Both the position numbers and the translations under genes were made by a program. A stretch of DNA of 64,000 nucleotides from Kiloniella majae. GTDB lineage: Bacteria; Pseudomonadota; Alphaproteobacteria; Kiloniellales; Kiloniellaceae. The stretch lies in assembly GCF_002118315.1 (NCBI RefSeq), contig NZ_MTSZ01000002.1, positions 310,001-374,000 on the forward strand, in the 5' to 3' direction. Of this stretch, positions 37,476 to 46,033 are shown in pieces (the first letter of the stretch is position 1; every line of letters begins with the position of its first letter). The notes under the pieces were generated by a model, which searched no databases, was not told where the DNA came from, and was given only the letters and a program-made list of their open reading frames with translations.

Positions 37476-39480
37476 GCATGTTTTTTTCAATCATTTCGGT
37501 ATAGGTGACAAAACCAAAAGGATCAAAGAACTGAAGGGCTCCTCGCGCACGATCTGCGGCCTCTTCTTTTAGGAGAATAATACCAGCGTTTTCCTCATAA
37601 CGCCCTTCAGCAGCAACCGCTAACTTTAAAGCCAGCTCATTATCACCACCATCGATGATCGCTCGCAACGCCCCCTCAACGTCATCAACAGATAGCCCTA
37701 AATAAAGCTCTAAAAGCCTGCCGTACTCAATTGATGTCAAATTATCTAAACCGCTTGGCTCTTTCCCTGTAATGCCTTCTTGCCAGATCCCAAGCATATG
37801 ATCCCCGAGGCGGGCGATAATGTGATTACGCGGGGCTTGAAAACCAATAATTGCTTCAGGATTGTTTCTCAAACTTGGCGGTATTAGATTTAATCGAACA
37901 ATGTCTTTAACGGAATACCCCGCTTCTAGATGCCGGGTAGCCTCTTCTACCAACCAACTATATGCATTTCGATAAGCAATAATAACTTCAGCGCTATTAT
38001 AGAGAACATTAATTCCATAATGACCATGGAGAATATGTTTTGGCTTAACGGCAATGATGGCATCCATCGTATCAATTGCTTCAGGAATGAAGCCTTCTTC
38101 TACCCATGGCTCACCGTAAAAAGGCATTAAGACATCGCCAACAAACACAACCTGTTCGGCAGGCATGTTTATTAACATTGCGTCTTCTGTTTCCCCACCA
38201 GTAACCGGTATCAACTCAAATTCTGTTCCACCAATTTGCACACTCGTTCTTTCGGATATTGCACGATCAGGATGATAGCTGTTTATCCAATCGTGTGAAT
38301 AACTTTCGGAACGAAATTGTTCATAGGTGTGGTTCCTTAAAGCACGATCCACTGTGCCATGATAATTTTCACGCCCATAGAAGGTAATTTCAGAGTTCAG
38401 AGTTTTTAGAAAGCTGTGACCACCGATATGATCCCAATGAGCATGTGTAAAAAAAGCTGTCGTTAAAGGAGGAAGGTTTGGGAAATTCTCCAGTAAATAC
38501 TCATACCCAGCTTCCATGCTAAAGGGCTGTGTACCTGCATCAATAGAAATCAGTTCTTGTCCATCCTCACTTACGATAAAATGCAATTCTGAAAACCCAA
38601 AACCGCGAACCGCAAATACCTTCCCGGGAACAACCTCTTCTATCCAGGGCGTAGGAGAGAATAAAAGCCCCGTCTCCTTTGATGAAGAAAACCACCCCAT
38701 GATAAGCGTTTGAGGTACATAATCTTTATACCCACTTTTAATCAGAAAGTTACGCGCCTTTTCTTCATCTCCACTATTCTCATAGATTTTTGCCAGGTGA
38801 TGATAGACTTCCCGATAGAAACCTGGCTCAGGCTCTGTCTTAGGATGATCCGCCAACCAGGTCAGCTCTCTTAACGCCTCTTCTTCCTTGCCAAAGAACC
38901 AAGGAACTTGAGCATAAATCAGCCCTGATGCCCATTTCACCAAAGGGTTAGCCCCGCCAGAAAGAACCGATGCTTCTTCCAAAATATCAAAAGTATCGTT
39001 AACCCAGCCAATTCTGTTCAATAAAAAAACATTATCCGCATACGTTGCTCTTAAAATAGCATATGCAGCCAAGTAGTTAGCCTTCACGTCTGCTGAAAAA
39101 TGGTTCTCATATCGCTTTAACAACTTCTCAAAAAAAGCAATCCCGTATTTTTGTTGATTAGATACGATATAAGAATTAGCCAACAAAAATACCGGTCGCG
39201 GATCTTCAACAGGTCCATAAGACAGTACAATCTCTCCGTACAGCATGTCAGAATGAAAGCTTCTATCCCCTTCTGCCTTACCAAATTCCTCAAAACCTTC
39301 TGCTGGGCTCAAGCTCTGAGACAAACCTGCTTTTATTAAATTTGCCTTAGCTATTGAACCATCTGATGCTGTTATGATGTTGTTAGAGCTGGAAACAGGT
39401 GCTTTTACAACCGTAATAGCCCCCATACCTATAAATGTCAGAACCGCACCAGCCCCTATGATCTTTGTAAGATATTTCAT
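37456..39480 (-). CDS. Membrane-anchored alkylsulfatase-like metallo-beta-lactamase-fold hydrolase
   Basis: A 674-residue protein. It begins with a signal/anchor segment (residues about 5-28, IIGAGAVLTFIGMG), then a helical TPR-like region (about 60-255), the metallo-beta-lactamase domain with THAHWDHIGGH (about 345-355), GGETEDAM and HILHGHYG, then an alkylsulfatase-type dimerisation domain (WLVEEATRHLEAGYSVKDIV onwards). SdsA-type enzymes have the hydrolase domain first and a C-terminal SCP2 domain; neither holds here. ATG at 39480 has a GGAG site. It follows a marR gene on the same strand. Substrate unknown. Confidence 0.82.
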   Translation of the reverse strand: MKYLTKIIGAGAVLTFIGMGAITVVKAPVSSSNNIITASDGSIAKANLIKAGLSQSLSPAEGFEEFGKAEGDRSFHSDMLYGEIVLSYGPVEDPRPVFLLANSYIVSNQQKYGIAFFEKLLKRYENHFSADVKANYLAAYAILRATYADNVFLLNRIGWVNDTFDILEEASVLSGGANPLVKWASGLIYAQVPWFFGKEEEALRELTWLADHPKTEPEPGFYREVYHHLAKIYENSGDEEKARNFLIKSGYKDYVPQTLIMGWFSSSKETGLLFSPTPWIEEVVPGKVFAVRGFGFSELHFIVSEDGQELISIDAGTQPFSMEAGYEYLLENFPNLPPLTTAFFTHAHWDHIGGHSFLKTLNSEITFYGRENYHGTVDRALRNHTYEQFRSESYSHDWINSYHPDRAISERTSVQIGGTEFELIPVTGGETEDAMLINMPAEQVVFVGDVLMPFYGEPWVEEGFIPEAIDTMDAIIAVKPKHILHGHYGINVLYNSAEVIIAYRNAYSWLVEEATRHLEAGYSVKDIVRLNLIPPSLRNNPEAIIGFQAPRNHIIARLGDHMLGIWQEGITGKEPSGLDNLTSIEYGRLLELYLGLSVDDVEGALRAIIDGGDNELALKLAVAAEGRYEENAGIILLKEEAADRARGALQFFDPFGFVTYTEMIEKNMPQITVE

Positions 39481-39496
39481 TGCTTTCTCCATTACG

Positions 39497-39508
39497 TGCA
39501 TATACACT
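39497..39508. promoter_or_regulatory. Near-copy of the MarR palindrome before the alkylsulfatase-like gene
   Basis: GTGCATATACAC differs at one position from the core of the perfect palindrome at 39978-39993. It lies 17 bases before the start of the hydrolase gene, in the short marR-hydrolase spacer. Candidate MarR site, inferred. Confidence 0.5.
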
Positions 39509-39525
39509 CTTTTTATTAAAAAAAT

Positions 39526-39957
39526 TTACTCTTCTTCAGACGAAATTTTATTAATTACGAGCATTAACGAATTCCAGTTTTTCTGCCCCAAAACTTCAAT
39601 CGCCCTATTTTGAGCAACTTGCCAAAGTGGTGTCGCCTCATGCAGAGCGCGGGCCCCTTCTTTTGTTATACGCACCAACCTAATCCTTTGATCTGTATCC
39701 GCCTCATTCTGAATAAAACCTTTATGAATCATTGGCTTCAGATTACGAGTTAAGGTCGTACGATCCATCCCAAGAACAGATGCAAGTTGCTTCATTGGTA
39801 AAGCACCAGTTTTATGTACTGTTGCCAATAAAGTGTACTGTGTCGCCTTTAAACCTGACGGTTTTAAAGTCGCATCATAGTTTTGGCTTATCAAACGCGT
39901 TGCCTTGCGTAAACCAGCACAAGTACAGGATGTTACATCAGTCGGATTTAAAGGCAT
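39526..39957 (-). CDS. MarR family transcriptional regulator
   Basis: A 143-residue winged-helix regulator. The DNA-binding part is PSGLKATQYTLLATVHKTGALPMKQLASVLG, then RTTLTRNLKPMIHKGFIQN with the wing RIRLVRITKEGARAL. The CTCAG sequence near the start gives a possible redox Cys pair (TSCTCAGL). It lies 45 bases upstream of the alkylsulfatase-like gene on the same strand, and divergent from hutI. The operator candidates at 39978-39993 and 40084-40095 flank its promoter. Confidence 0.9.
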   Translation of the reverse strand: MPLNPTDVTSCTCAGLRKATRLISQNYDATLKPSGLKATQYTLLATVHKTGALPMKQLASVLGMDRTTLTRNLKPMIHKGFIQNEADTDQRIRLVRITKEGARALHEATPLWQVAQNRAIEVLGQKNWNSLMLVINKISSEEE

Positions 39958-39977
39958 TTAAGTACTCCCCTCACATT

Positions 39978-39993
39978 AAGTGTATATACACTT
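39978..39993. promoter_or_regulatory. Perfect 16-base palindrome in the marR promoter region
   Basis: AAGTGTATATACACTT is a perfect palindrome 21 bases upstream of the marR start. MarR proteins bind 16-20 base dyads of this kind. The shared core TGTATATACA recurs at 40084-40095 and, with one change, at 39497-39508. Confidence 0.65.
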
Positions 39994-40083
39994 TAAATAT
40001 AAAATATCAAGTCCTCCCTATTCTGAATTTATTAAAATCAAAAAATTCTTTATAAACAATATGCTTTACCACAACGAACAAAG

Positions 40084-40095
40084 TTGTATATACAA
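40084..40095. promoter_or_regulatory. Palindrome with the same core before hutI
   Basis: TTGTATATACAA is a perfect 12-base palindrome, 34 bases before the hutI start, sharing TGTATATACA with the site at 39978-39993. It suggests one regulator for hutI and marR. Confidence 0.55.
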
Positions 40096-40128
40096 TATGC
40101 TATAAATTTCAAAACTTCGGAGCTGGTT

Positions 40129-41346
40129 ATGTGGGATAGTCTTTGGATCAACTGCAATCTGTGTACTTTGAATGACGCCGGGTTGGGAATAATCAATAAC
40201 GGAGCTATCGCGAGCACTGCCGGAAATATTGCCTGGGTGGGTGAAATCTCAAAGTTGCCAGATGCACCGGAAAAATTAGCCAAAGAAATTAATGACCTCA
40301 ATGGATCGTGGATCACACCCGGCCTGATAGATTGTCACACTCACATCGTACACGGTGGTGAACGTATCAATGAATTTAACATGCGCCTAGAAGGTGCCAG
40401 CTATGAAGAGATTGCTCGTGCAGGCGGTGGTATAAGATCCACAGTAAAAGCAACCAGAGCAGCTAGCGAGCAAGAGCTTTTTAATAAGGCAATCAAACGG
40501 GCACAGTCTCTCCAGTCTGAAGGCGTCACAACGCTCGAGATAAAATCCGGCTATGGTCTGGACTGGGAAAATGAAACAAAACAACTATGTGTCGCTCGGA
40601 AAATTGGTGAAACGTTACCACTCAATGTTGTCACAACTTATCTCGCAGCTCACACCGTCCCCGAAGAATACCAGAATAATGGTGATGGTTATATTGACAG
40701 CATAATTGAGAAACTACCCGAGCTAAAAAAATCTGGACTAGCCGATGCCATTGACGGTTTCTGTGAAGGCATTGCCTTCTCCCCACCTCAAATAGAGAAG
40801 CTGTTTAAAGCAGCAAAAGATCTTGGCTTTAACCTGAAGCTTCACGCAGAACAGCTAAGCGATCTAGGTGGTGCAGCACTTGCTGCAAAATACGGCGCAA
40901 AATCTGCAGATCATTTAGAATACGTATCGGAAAAATCTGCAAAAGCAATGGCTGAAGTAAACTCGGTAGCCGTTATCCTTCCCTGTGCTTTTTACTTTCT
41001 CAATGAAACAAAGAAACCGCCAATTGATCTTTTTAGAGAACATGCGGTCCCTATGGCCGTTGCGACAGACATGAACCCCGGATCATCCCCCTGTTGCTCG
41101 CTTTTGCTCGCAATGAATATGGCCTGTACATTTTTTAAAATGACACCAACGGAAACCATGCGCGGCGTCACCTTGCATGCAGCACAAGCCCTTGGCCTGG
41201 AAAAGACACATGGTAGTTTGGAGGTCGGAAAGGTCGCTGATCTGGCGATATGGGATATTACCCATCCTGCCGAGCTTTCCTATCATATGGGGTTCAATCC
41301 TTTGCAAGAATTGATTAAAAATGGAAAACAGGTTATTCAAAACTAA
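40129..41346 (+). CDS. hutI: Imidazolonepropionase
   Basis: An amidohydrolase that opens 4-imidazolone-5-propionate to N-formimino-glutamate, the third step of histidine breakdown. The 405 residues include the metal-binding GLIDCHTHIVHGGER, the HutI block GASYEEIARAGGGIRSTVKATR, GVTTLEIKSGYGLD, LHAEQLS and ATDMNPGSSP. ATG at 40129 has a GGAG site; the frame reaching 40084 would start inside the palindrome. No hutU or hutH is adjacent, so the gene is separated from the rest of the pathway here. Confidence 0.95.
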   Translation: MWDSLWINCNLCTLNDAGLGIINNGAIASTAGNIAWVGEISKLPDAPEKLAKEINDLNGSWITPGLIDCHTHIVHGGERINEFNMRLEGASYEEIARAGGGIRSTVKATRAASEQELFNKAIKRAQSLQSEGVTTLEIKSGYGLDWENETKQLCVARKIGETLPLNVVTTYLAAHTVPEEYQNNGDGYIDSIIEKLPELKKSGLADAIDGFCEGIAFSPPQIEKLFKAAKDLGFNLKLHAEQLSDLGGAALAAKYGAKSADHLEYVSEKSAKAMAEVNSVAVILPCAFYFLNETKKPPIDLFREHAVPMAVATDMNPGSSPCCSLLLAMNMACTFFKMTPTETMRGVTLHAAQALGLEKTHGSLEVGKVADLAIWDITHPAELSYHMGFNPLQELIKNGKQVIQN

Positions 41347-41409
41347 TAGCAATGGAACATATAGAAATCTGCTACTCTTGCTATGTGCTAAATACCCTAA
41401 GAGGTCATA

Positions 41410-42273
41410 ATGAGGACAGAAAATATAATAATCAGTGCAGCACTCTTGTTCTTCTTATTGTCAGTAATTAGTACAGCACAAGCACAAGAAAAAGTCATTT
41501 TCCCCTCTGCGCCAATACCTCCTTCAGCCTTTAAGATAAAGCAGGCCAAGGCTAAAGGGATAACTTTGCAACCAACCCCAGGGATAGATATCACCGGATA
41601 CATGTTTCGTCCGGATCATAAATCACCTCGACCAGCAATTATTACTCTTGTCAGCAGCGAAGGTCTGCAAAATTCGCACAGGCTATGGGGGCAAAAACTT
41701 GCCGATTGGGGCTATGTCAATTTACTGATCGATAGTTATGGTTCCAGAGGTGGAACAAGCTTACGAGATACCCCAAATGCAAATTTATTTAACGATGCCT
41801 ATAACGCTTATCATTTTTTACAAACTCAAAAGTATGTAAAAAATGATCAAATTGCCCTTCTAGGTTTTTCAATTGGTGGCAGTAGTTTGTTCTCGATCTT
41901 GAATGCGGCTAATCCTCGCCGTCCCGAAGGTATTACTTTCAAAGCAGGTATTGCACTCTATCCCAATTGCGATACCAGCATAAAATTAATAGCCCCAATG
42001 CTAATCTTACAAGGCGACAAGGACCCCATAAATTCTTCGCATTCTTGTAAGGCTGTAGCAAAAGAGGCAAATCAATGGGAAAACGATATTACCTATCACT
42101 TGTATTCTGGTGTCACACATTTCTACGACGATAAAAATTACAGTAAAATTGAAGGAGATAGAAGTAAAGCACAGTCTCTCCCCTATCAATTTGAGAAAAA
42201 CCATTATGACGAGAAAGCCCATGAACATAGCTTAATATTAATCAAAAGCTTCTTGGGCCAACATTTAAATTAA
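41410..42273 (+). CDS. Secreted dienelactone hydrolase-like alpha/beta hydrolase
   Basis: A 287-residue hydrolase with a signal peptide (residues about 1-25, ending STAQAQE). The catalytic set is the Ser in LLGFSIGGSS, Asp in LQGDKDPIN and His in SGVTHFYDD, as in dienelactone hydrolase-like proteins. It probably acts in the periplasm on an ester. An Asn/Lys-rich, AT-leaning gene. It is 63 bases after hutI and overlaps the convergent FosA-like gene by four bases. Confidence 0.85.
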   Translation: MRTENIIISAALLFFLLSVISTAQAQEKVIFPSAPIPPSAFKIKQAKAKGITLQPTPGIDITGYMFRPDHKSPRPAIITLVSSEGLQNSHRLWGQKLADWGYVNLLIDSYGSRGGTSLRDTPNANLFNDAYNAYHFLQTQKYVKNDQIALLGFSIGGSSLFSILNAANPRRPEGITFKAGIALYPNCDTSIKLIAPMLILQGDKDPINSSHSCKAVAKEANQWENDITYHLYSGVTHFYDDKNYSKIEGDRSKAQSLPYQFEKNHYDEKAHEHSLILIKSFLGQHLN

Positions 42274-42656
42274 TCTTCCATACCCGCAAGACGACTTTGT
42301 AAATCTCCAACGTGTAGTTCCATTTTGTGATGGTCTGGATCGAGAAAATAAAAAGAAGCACCTTCACTTTTATTCTCTTTCCAGATTTCAACACCAAATT
42401 CATTGAGTTGCTCGCAAAAAGAGGCGAAAGCTTCTTCCTCAACACTAAAGGCTATATGTGTGTAATCCGGGTGCGGTATATCCCTTACAGCAGGGTCGGG
42501 CGAGAGACAAATCCAGAAAGATCCAGCTTCAAGATAGGCCCCTCCGGGCCAAACTTTTCTTAAATCAAGCCCGAGAACATCCCGATAGAACGTAACTGAT
42601 CGGTCCAAATCCTTAACCGCCAGTGTGATGTGGTTTAGTCCGGTTACTTTTTGCAT
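42270..42656 (-). CDS. FosA-like fosfomycin resistance glutathione transferase (vicinal oxygen chelate fold)
   Basis: A 128-residue metalloenzyme. The sequence follows FosA closely: TGLNHITLAVKDLDRS (first metal His), RKVWPGGAYLEAGSFWICLS, PDYTHIAFSV (second His), WKENKSEGASFYFLDPDHHK, then MELHVGDLQSRL (Glu ligand and the Arg that binds fosfomycin). FosA adds glutathione to the epoxide of fosfomycin using Mn2+ and K+. A native chromosomal copy outside any mobile element. Activity unproven; other lyases share the fold. Confidence 0.85.
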   Translation of the reverse strand: MQKVTGLNHITLAVKDLDRSVTFYRDVLGLDLRKVWPGGAYLEAGSFWICLSPDPAVRDIPHPDYTHIAFSVEEEAFASFCEQLNEFGVEIWKENKSEGASFYFLDPDHHKMELHVGDLQSRLAGMED

Positions 42657-42680
42657 TTCTTGTCTGATCTGATTTATTCG

Positions 42681-43139
42681 TTAATCACTAACAACAGCAA
42701 ACCGCCATGTCACAGATGCTTCCTTCAGCATGATTTCCTGGGTTTGAATTTCTCCCCAGCGCTTGGCAAAATCCGGATCATCTTTACTTTTGGCATCGAC
42801 AACAATTTCCTTAATACCGCTTTGGATAATTGCTCTGGAACAATCAGAACAAGGAAAATGAGTCACATAAATAGAGGCACCACTTAATCTGACACCGACA
42901 CGCGCCGCATGAAAAATGGCATTGCGTTCCGCATGCTCTGTCCAATCATACTTTAATGGACGCACATGACGTTCATCAGCGTCATCATCTACGGCGCGAG
43001 GAAAACCATTAAACCCATACGGTCCAGGTGTATTATCCTCAAGAATAATAACAGCACCAACCTGCGTTGAACGATCTTTCGACCAGGTCGCGACTTCCCG
43101 CGCCAATTTTAAGTAACGCGTATCCCACTTTTCTGACAT
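42681..43139 (-). CDS. dCMP deaminase family (cytidine/deoxycytidylate deaminase fold) protein
   Basis: A 152-residue zinc deaminase. The zinc motif is TEHAERNAIFHAAR (His-x-Glu) and HFPCSDCSRAII (Pro-Cys-x2-Cys), as in dCMP deaminases and ComE-like proteins. It starts after an AGGAGGGGG site. It could supply dUMP for thymidylate or deaminate another nucleotide. It lies 24 bases upstream of the fosA-like gene on the same strand, so both may be one operon. Confidence 0.9.
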   Translation of the reverse strand: MSEKWDTRYLKLAREVATWSKDRSTQVGAVIILEDNTPGPYGFNGFPRAVDDDADERHVRPLKYDWTEHAERNAIFHAARVGVRLSGASIYVTHFPCSDCSRAIIQSGIKEIVVDAKSKDDPDFAKRWGEIQTQEIMLKEASVTWRFAVVSD

Positions 43140-43284
43140 ACCCCCTCCTAAGATTTTTCACCAGAATGTGAAACAAAAATTTACTTTATAAACTCACAAT
43201 ACATGAAGTAATCGTAATTTATTCTAAATTAACTAAATAGATCTAATAACAAAACCCTATGATCATCATACAAATAGGATAATT

Positions 43285-44592
43285 GTGTTTTTCCAATACC
43301 CTCTAACTCAAGATTTTAAAAAAAGAGCACTTGGATACAGTATAATTATGGCTGTTTTGACAATTTCTTTGTATCTTTTGAATCTTATAATGGGAACTGG
43401 CCTTGAGTCATATTTCGGTGTTCCCCTGGGGGTTGATTTTCTTGCCTTTTATACTGGAGGCAGTTTTTATTTAAATGACACATTAAGCATCATATATAAC
43501 CATGTTTTTATAGAACAACCCGATGCTAACGTCTCCCAAATATTCTTTACAGATCAATTAGAATTTCAAAAAAACATTATCGGCCCAGAATTCACAAAAC
43601 TTAGCCCTTTTATAAACCCTCCATTTGCTGCGCTTCTATATGCTCCATTTGCAAATTTTGACTATGCAACGGCCTATATATTCTGGACGCTATTGAACCT
43701 AGCTCTTCTTTTGGTATCCGTCTTGATCATGAGGAAAGAGTTACCAAAACTAAGAGAGGTATCTCCTTACAAACTATATTTTTGCTGCTTTCTCTTTTTC
43801 CCAACAATTGCTTGCTTTATGTACGGTCAGGCCGCGTCTATAATTCTTCTTATTTACTGTTTGTGTTTTAAAGCATTACGTAACGACAGAGACTTTAGTG
43901 CAGGTTTTTATCTAGGCCTACTTTTATTAAAACCTCAACTCGCAGTCGGCGTTGCGTTTATAATTATCATTAAGTGGCGTTGGCAAGCTATACTGGGGGG
44001 GATAACATCAGTCATTCTGATCGGCCTCTTTTCGATCATATTCATGCCCAATGAACTACTGGCATATCTCGAGATAACGCCTCATCTACTTGATTTATTA
44101 AGAGCCGATTACTACCCGACTTGGGGTATTAATTCTTTCTTCGGGTTTGCCGCACTTTTGTTCGATCACACAAACGTTGCATTAACAAATGCTTTAACGC
44201 TCACACTCACAGTAAGCACGCTATTTCTTTTAATTCTTTTATGGCGAGAACAAATTTGGCTAAATGAGCGAACTAAGTGGGACTTAAGTATGGCTGTCAC
44301 ATTCTGTTGGGGGCTGCTCATCAGTCCTCATCTCTATTATTATGACTTAATGCTTTTGCTACTCCCTACAGCTATTATCATACAGTACCTACCTTGGCTT
44401 TACGCAAGAAATTCAAGAATAATATTATGGATCACAATTGCATGGATTTCCTGTTATCTAGGAAGCCAACTGTCAGTACTACAACTCGGTATTTTCAATA
44501 CATTGGGTTTCCCCGAAATAAGCTTTCAATTTATTACACCTATCCTTTTTTATTTAGGCTATACTTTATATAAATCCGTGAGGTCTGCATAA
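43285..44592 (+). CDS. GT87-like (DUF2029) polytopic membrane protein, first of a tandem pair
   Basis: A 435-residue polytopic protein with around ten or more spans. The N-terminal loop has VDFLAFYTGGSFY, then FINPPFAALLYAPFA (the Asp/Pro region used by C-mannosyl- and polyprenyl-dependent glycosyltransferases), and SPHLYYYDLMLLLLPTAIII near the end. GT87 enzymes transfer mannose or similar from polyprenyl phosphate. GTG start at 43285. It shares most motifs with the next gene, so they are tandem paralogues. AT-rich. Confidence 0.8.
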   Translation: MFFQYPLTQDFKKRALGYSIIMAVLTISLYLLNLIMGTGLESYFGVPLGVDFLAFYTGGSFYLNDTLSIIYNHVFIEQPDANVSQIFFTDQLEFQKNIIGPEFTKLSPFINPPFAALLYAPFANFDYATAYIFWTLLNLALLLVSVLIMRKELPKLREVSPYKLYFCCFLFFPTIACFMYGQAASIILLIYCLCFKALRNDRDFSAGFYLGLLLLKPQLAVGVAFIIIIKWRWQAILGGITSVILIGLFSIIFMPNELLAYLEITPHLLDLLRADYYPTWGINSFFGFAALLFDHTNVALTNALTLTLTVSTLFLLILLWREQIWLNERTKWDLSMAVTFCWGLLISPHLYYYDLMLLLLPTAIIIQYLPWLYARNSRIILWITIAWISCYLGSQLSVLQLGIFNTLGFPEISFQFITPILFYLGYTLYKSVRSA

Positions 44593-44676
44593 AGACTGGT
44601 CCTTTTAAATTCTAGAATTCGCCTCAACCTTTCGCATCACAAGACCTTCAACTCCAACAAACTAGAGACCAGGATA

Positions 44677-45969
44677 ATGTTTTGCTTTCCTATCCAAGAC
44701 AAATATATCAAAGCACATGCCCTTTGGTGCGCAATTACCATGCTTTCTTTAACAAGTGGCTATTATCTCTATACGCACTTAAATCTAACAGGATTAATTA
44801 CAAGTTCAGGCAGTGTCCTTGGGGGTGATTTTCTTGCTTTCTATACTGGCGGAAATTTCTTCAACCAAGGAATTCTTCAACAAATATATATAATGGATTC
44901 CAGCTCATTATTCCCAAAACAAATAGAATTTCAAACTTCCCTCATAAGTAAAAACCTAACAAGCTATGCCCCTTTTATAAACCCACCGTTCATGGCACTA
45001 GTTTATAGCCCCTTTGCCAAACTGCCCTATATACACGCTCTTATTACCTGGCAAATTTTTAACTTTGTTATTTTGATATATTCAATACATTTATTACGCC
45101 AGGAATTAGAAACATTACAGTATTTTCCTCTGTATAAACTTATTGCCTGTTGCTTCTTGTTCTATCCAACGCTTGGATGGTTCCTACACGCACAAGCCAC
45201 CCCAATAATTCTATTACTTTACACTCTTTGTTATAAATCTTTACGGACGAATAATGATTTTAAAGCAGGGATTTATTTAGGATTACTTGCCTTTAAACCT
45301 CAGTTAGCAATTGCACTTGCATTAATACTAATTTTTAATCGGCGTTGGCGAGCTTTGCTTGGCGGCACTCTATCACTCGCCTGTTGCATAGGTATTGGCT
45401 TTATATTCGTACCAGATGCCATGATAGCATACATAAAAATCAGCCCACAATTACCGGACCTTCTAAGGTCATCAAATTACCCGACTTGGGGTATTCATTC
45501 TTTTTTTGGGTTTTCCGTGCTTTTGTTTGACCATGAGAATTCTCAGATCGCAAACACATTAATCTACCTTTGTTCTTGTATTACTATATTTCTATTATAC
45601 AAGCTTTGGCGCAATCTTGATTGGAAACAAGATCTCAAAAAATGGGATCTAGCTATTGCCTTAACCCTTATATGGGGAATACTCATTAGCCCCCATCTTT
45701 ATTATTATGACCTGATGCTTCTTTTACTGCCCGCAACAATTATCATAAATAGTATAGATGCATTCAAAACAGAAAACTCAAAAGAATTATCTTGGGTTGC
45801 TATAACCTGGTTAGTCTGCTTTTTAAGTGGCTTCATCTCAATTATCCAAATTTTATTGTTTGAAAAGTATAGAATTTCTGCACCGATAATACAACTTTCA
45901 ACACCTGTTATCTTCTTCTGGGGACTGTCAATTTTCAATTCTATTGTCAAGCAACCTTCATCTAATTAA
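44677..45969 (+). CDS. GT87-like (DUF2029) polytopic membrane protein, second of a tandem pair
   Basis: A 430-residue polytopic protein that parallels the preceding one: GGDFLAFYTGGNFF, FINPPFMALVYSPFAKL, NYPTWGIHSFFGFSVLLFDH, and SPHLYYYDLMLLLLPATIII. It lies 84 bases downstream on the same strand. Divergence between the copies is high outside the motifs. The acceptor and donor are not known. The spacer between this gene and the transporter that follows is about 65 bases. Confidence 0.8.
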   Translation: MFCFPIQDKYIKAHALWCAITMLSLTSGYYLYTHLNLTGLITSSGSVLGGDFLAFYTGGNFFNQGILQQIYIMDSSSLFPKQIEFQTSLISKNLTSYAPFINPPFMALVYSPFAKLPYIHALITWQIFNFVILIYSIHLLRQELETLQYFPLYKLIACCFLFYPTLGWFLHAQATPIILLLYTLCYKSLRTNNDFKAGIYLGLLAFKPQLAIALALILIFNRRWRALLGGTLSLACCIGIGFIFVPDAMIAYIKISPQLPDLLRSSNYPTWGIHSFFGFSVLLFDHENSQIANTLIYLCSCITIFLLYKLWRNLDWKQDLKKWDLAIALTLIWGILISPHLYYYDLMLLLLPATIIINSIDAFKTENSKELSWVAITWLVCFLSGFISIIQILLFEKYRISAPIIQLSTPVIFFWGLSIFNSIVKQPSSN

Positions 45970-46033
45970 AGCTTGCATATAATGCAATTCTATCGATTTT
46001 ACTGATATCGAGATAACTTAAGTAGTAAAATAT

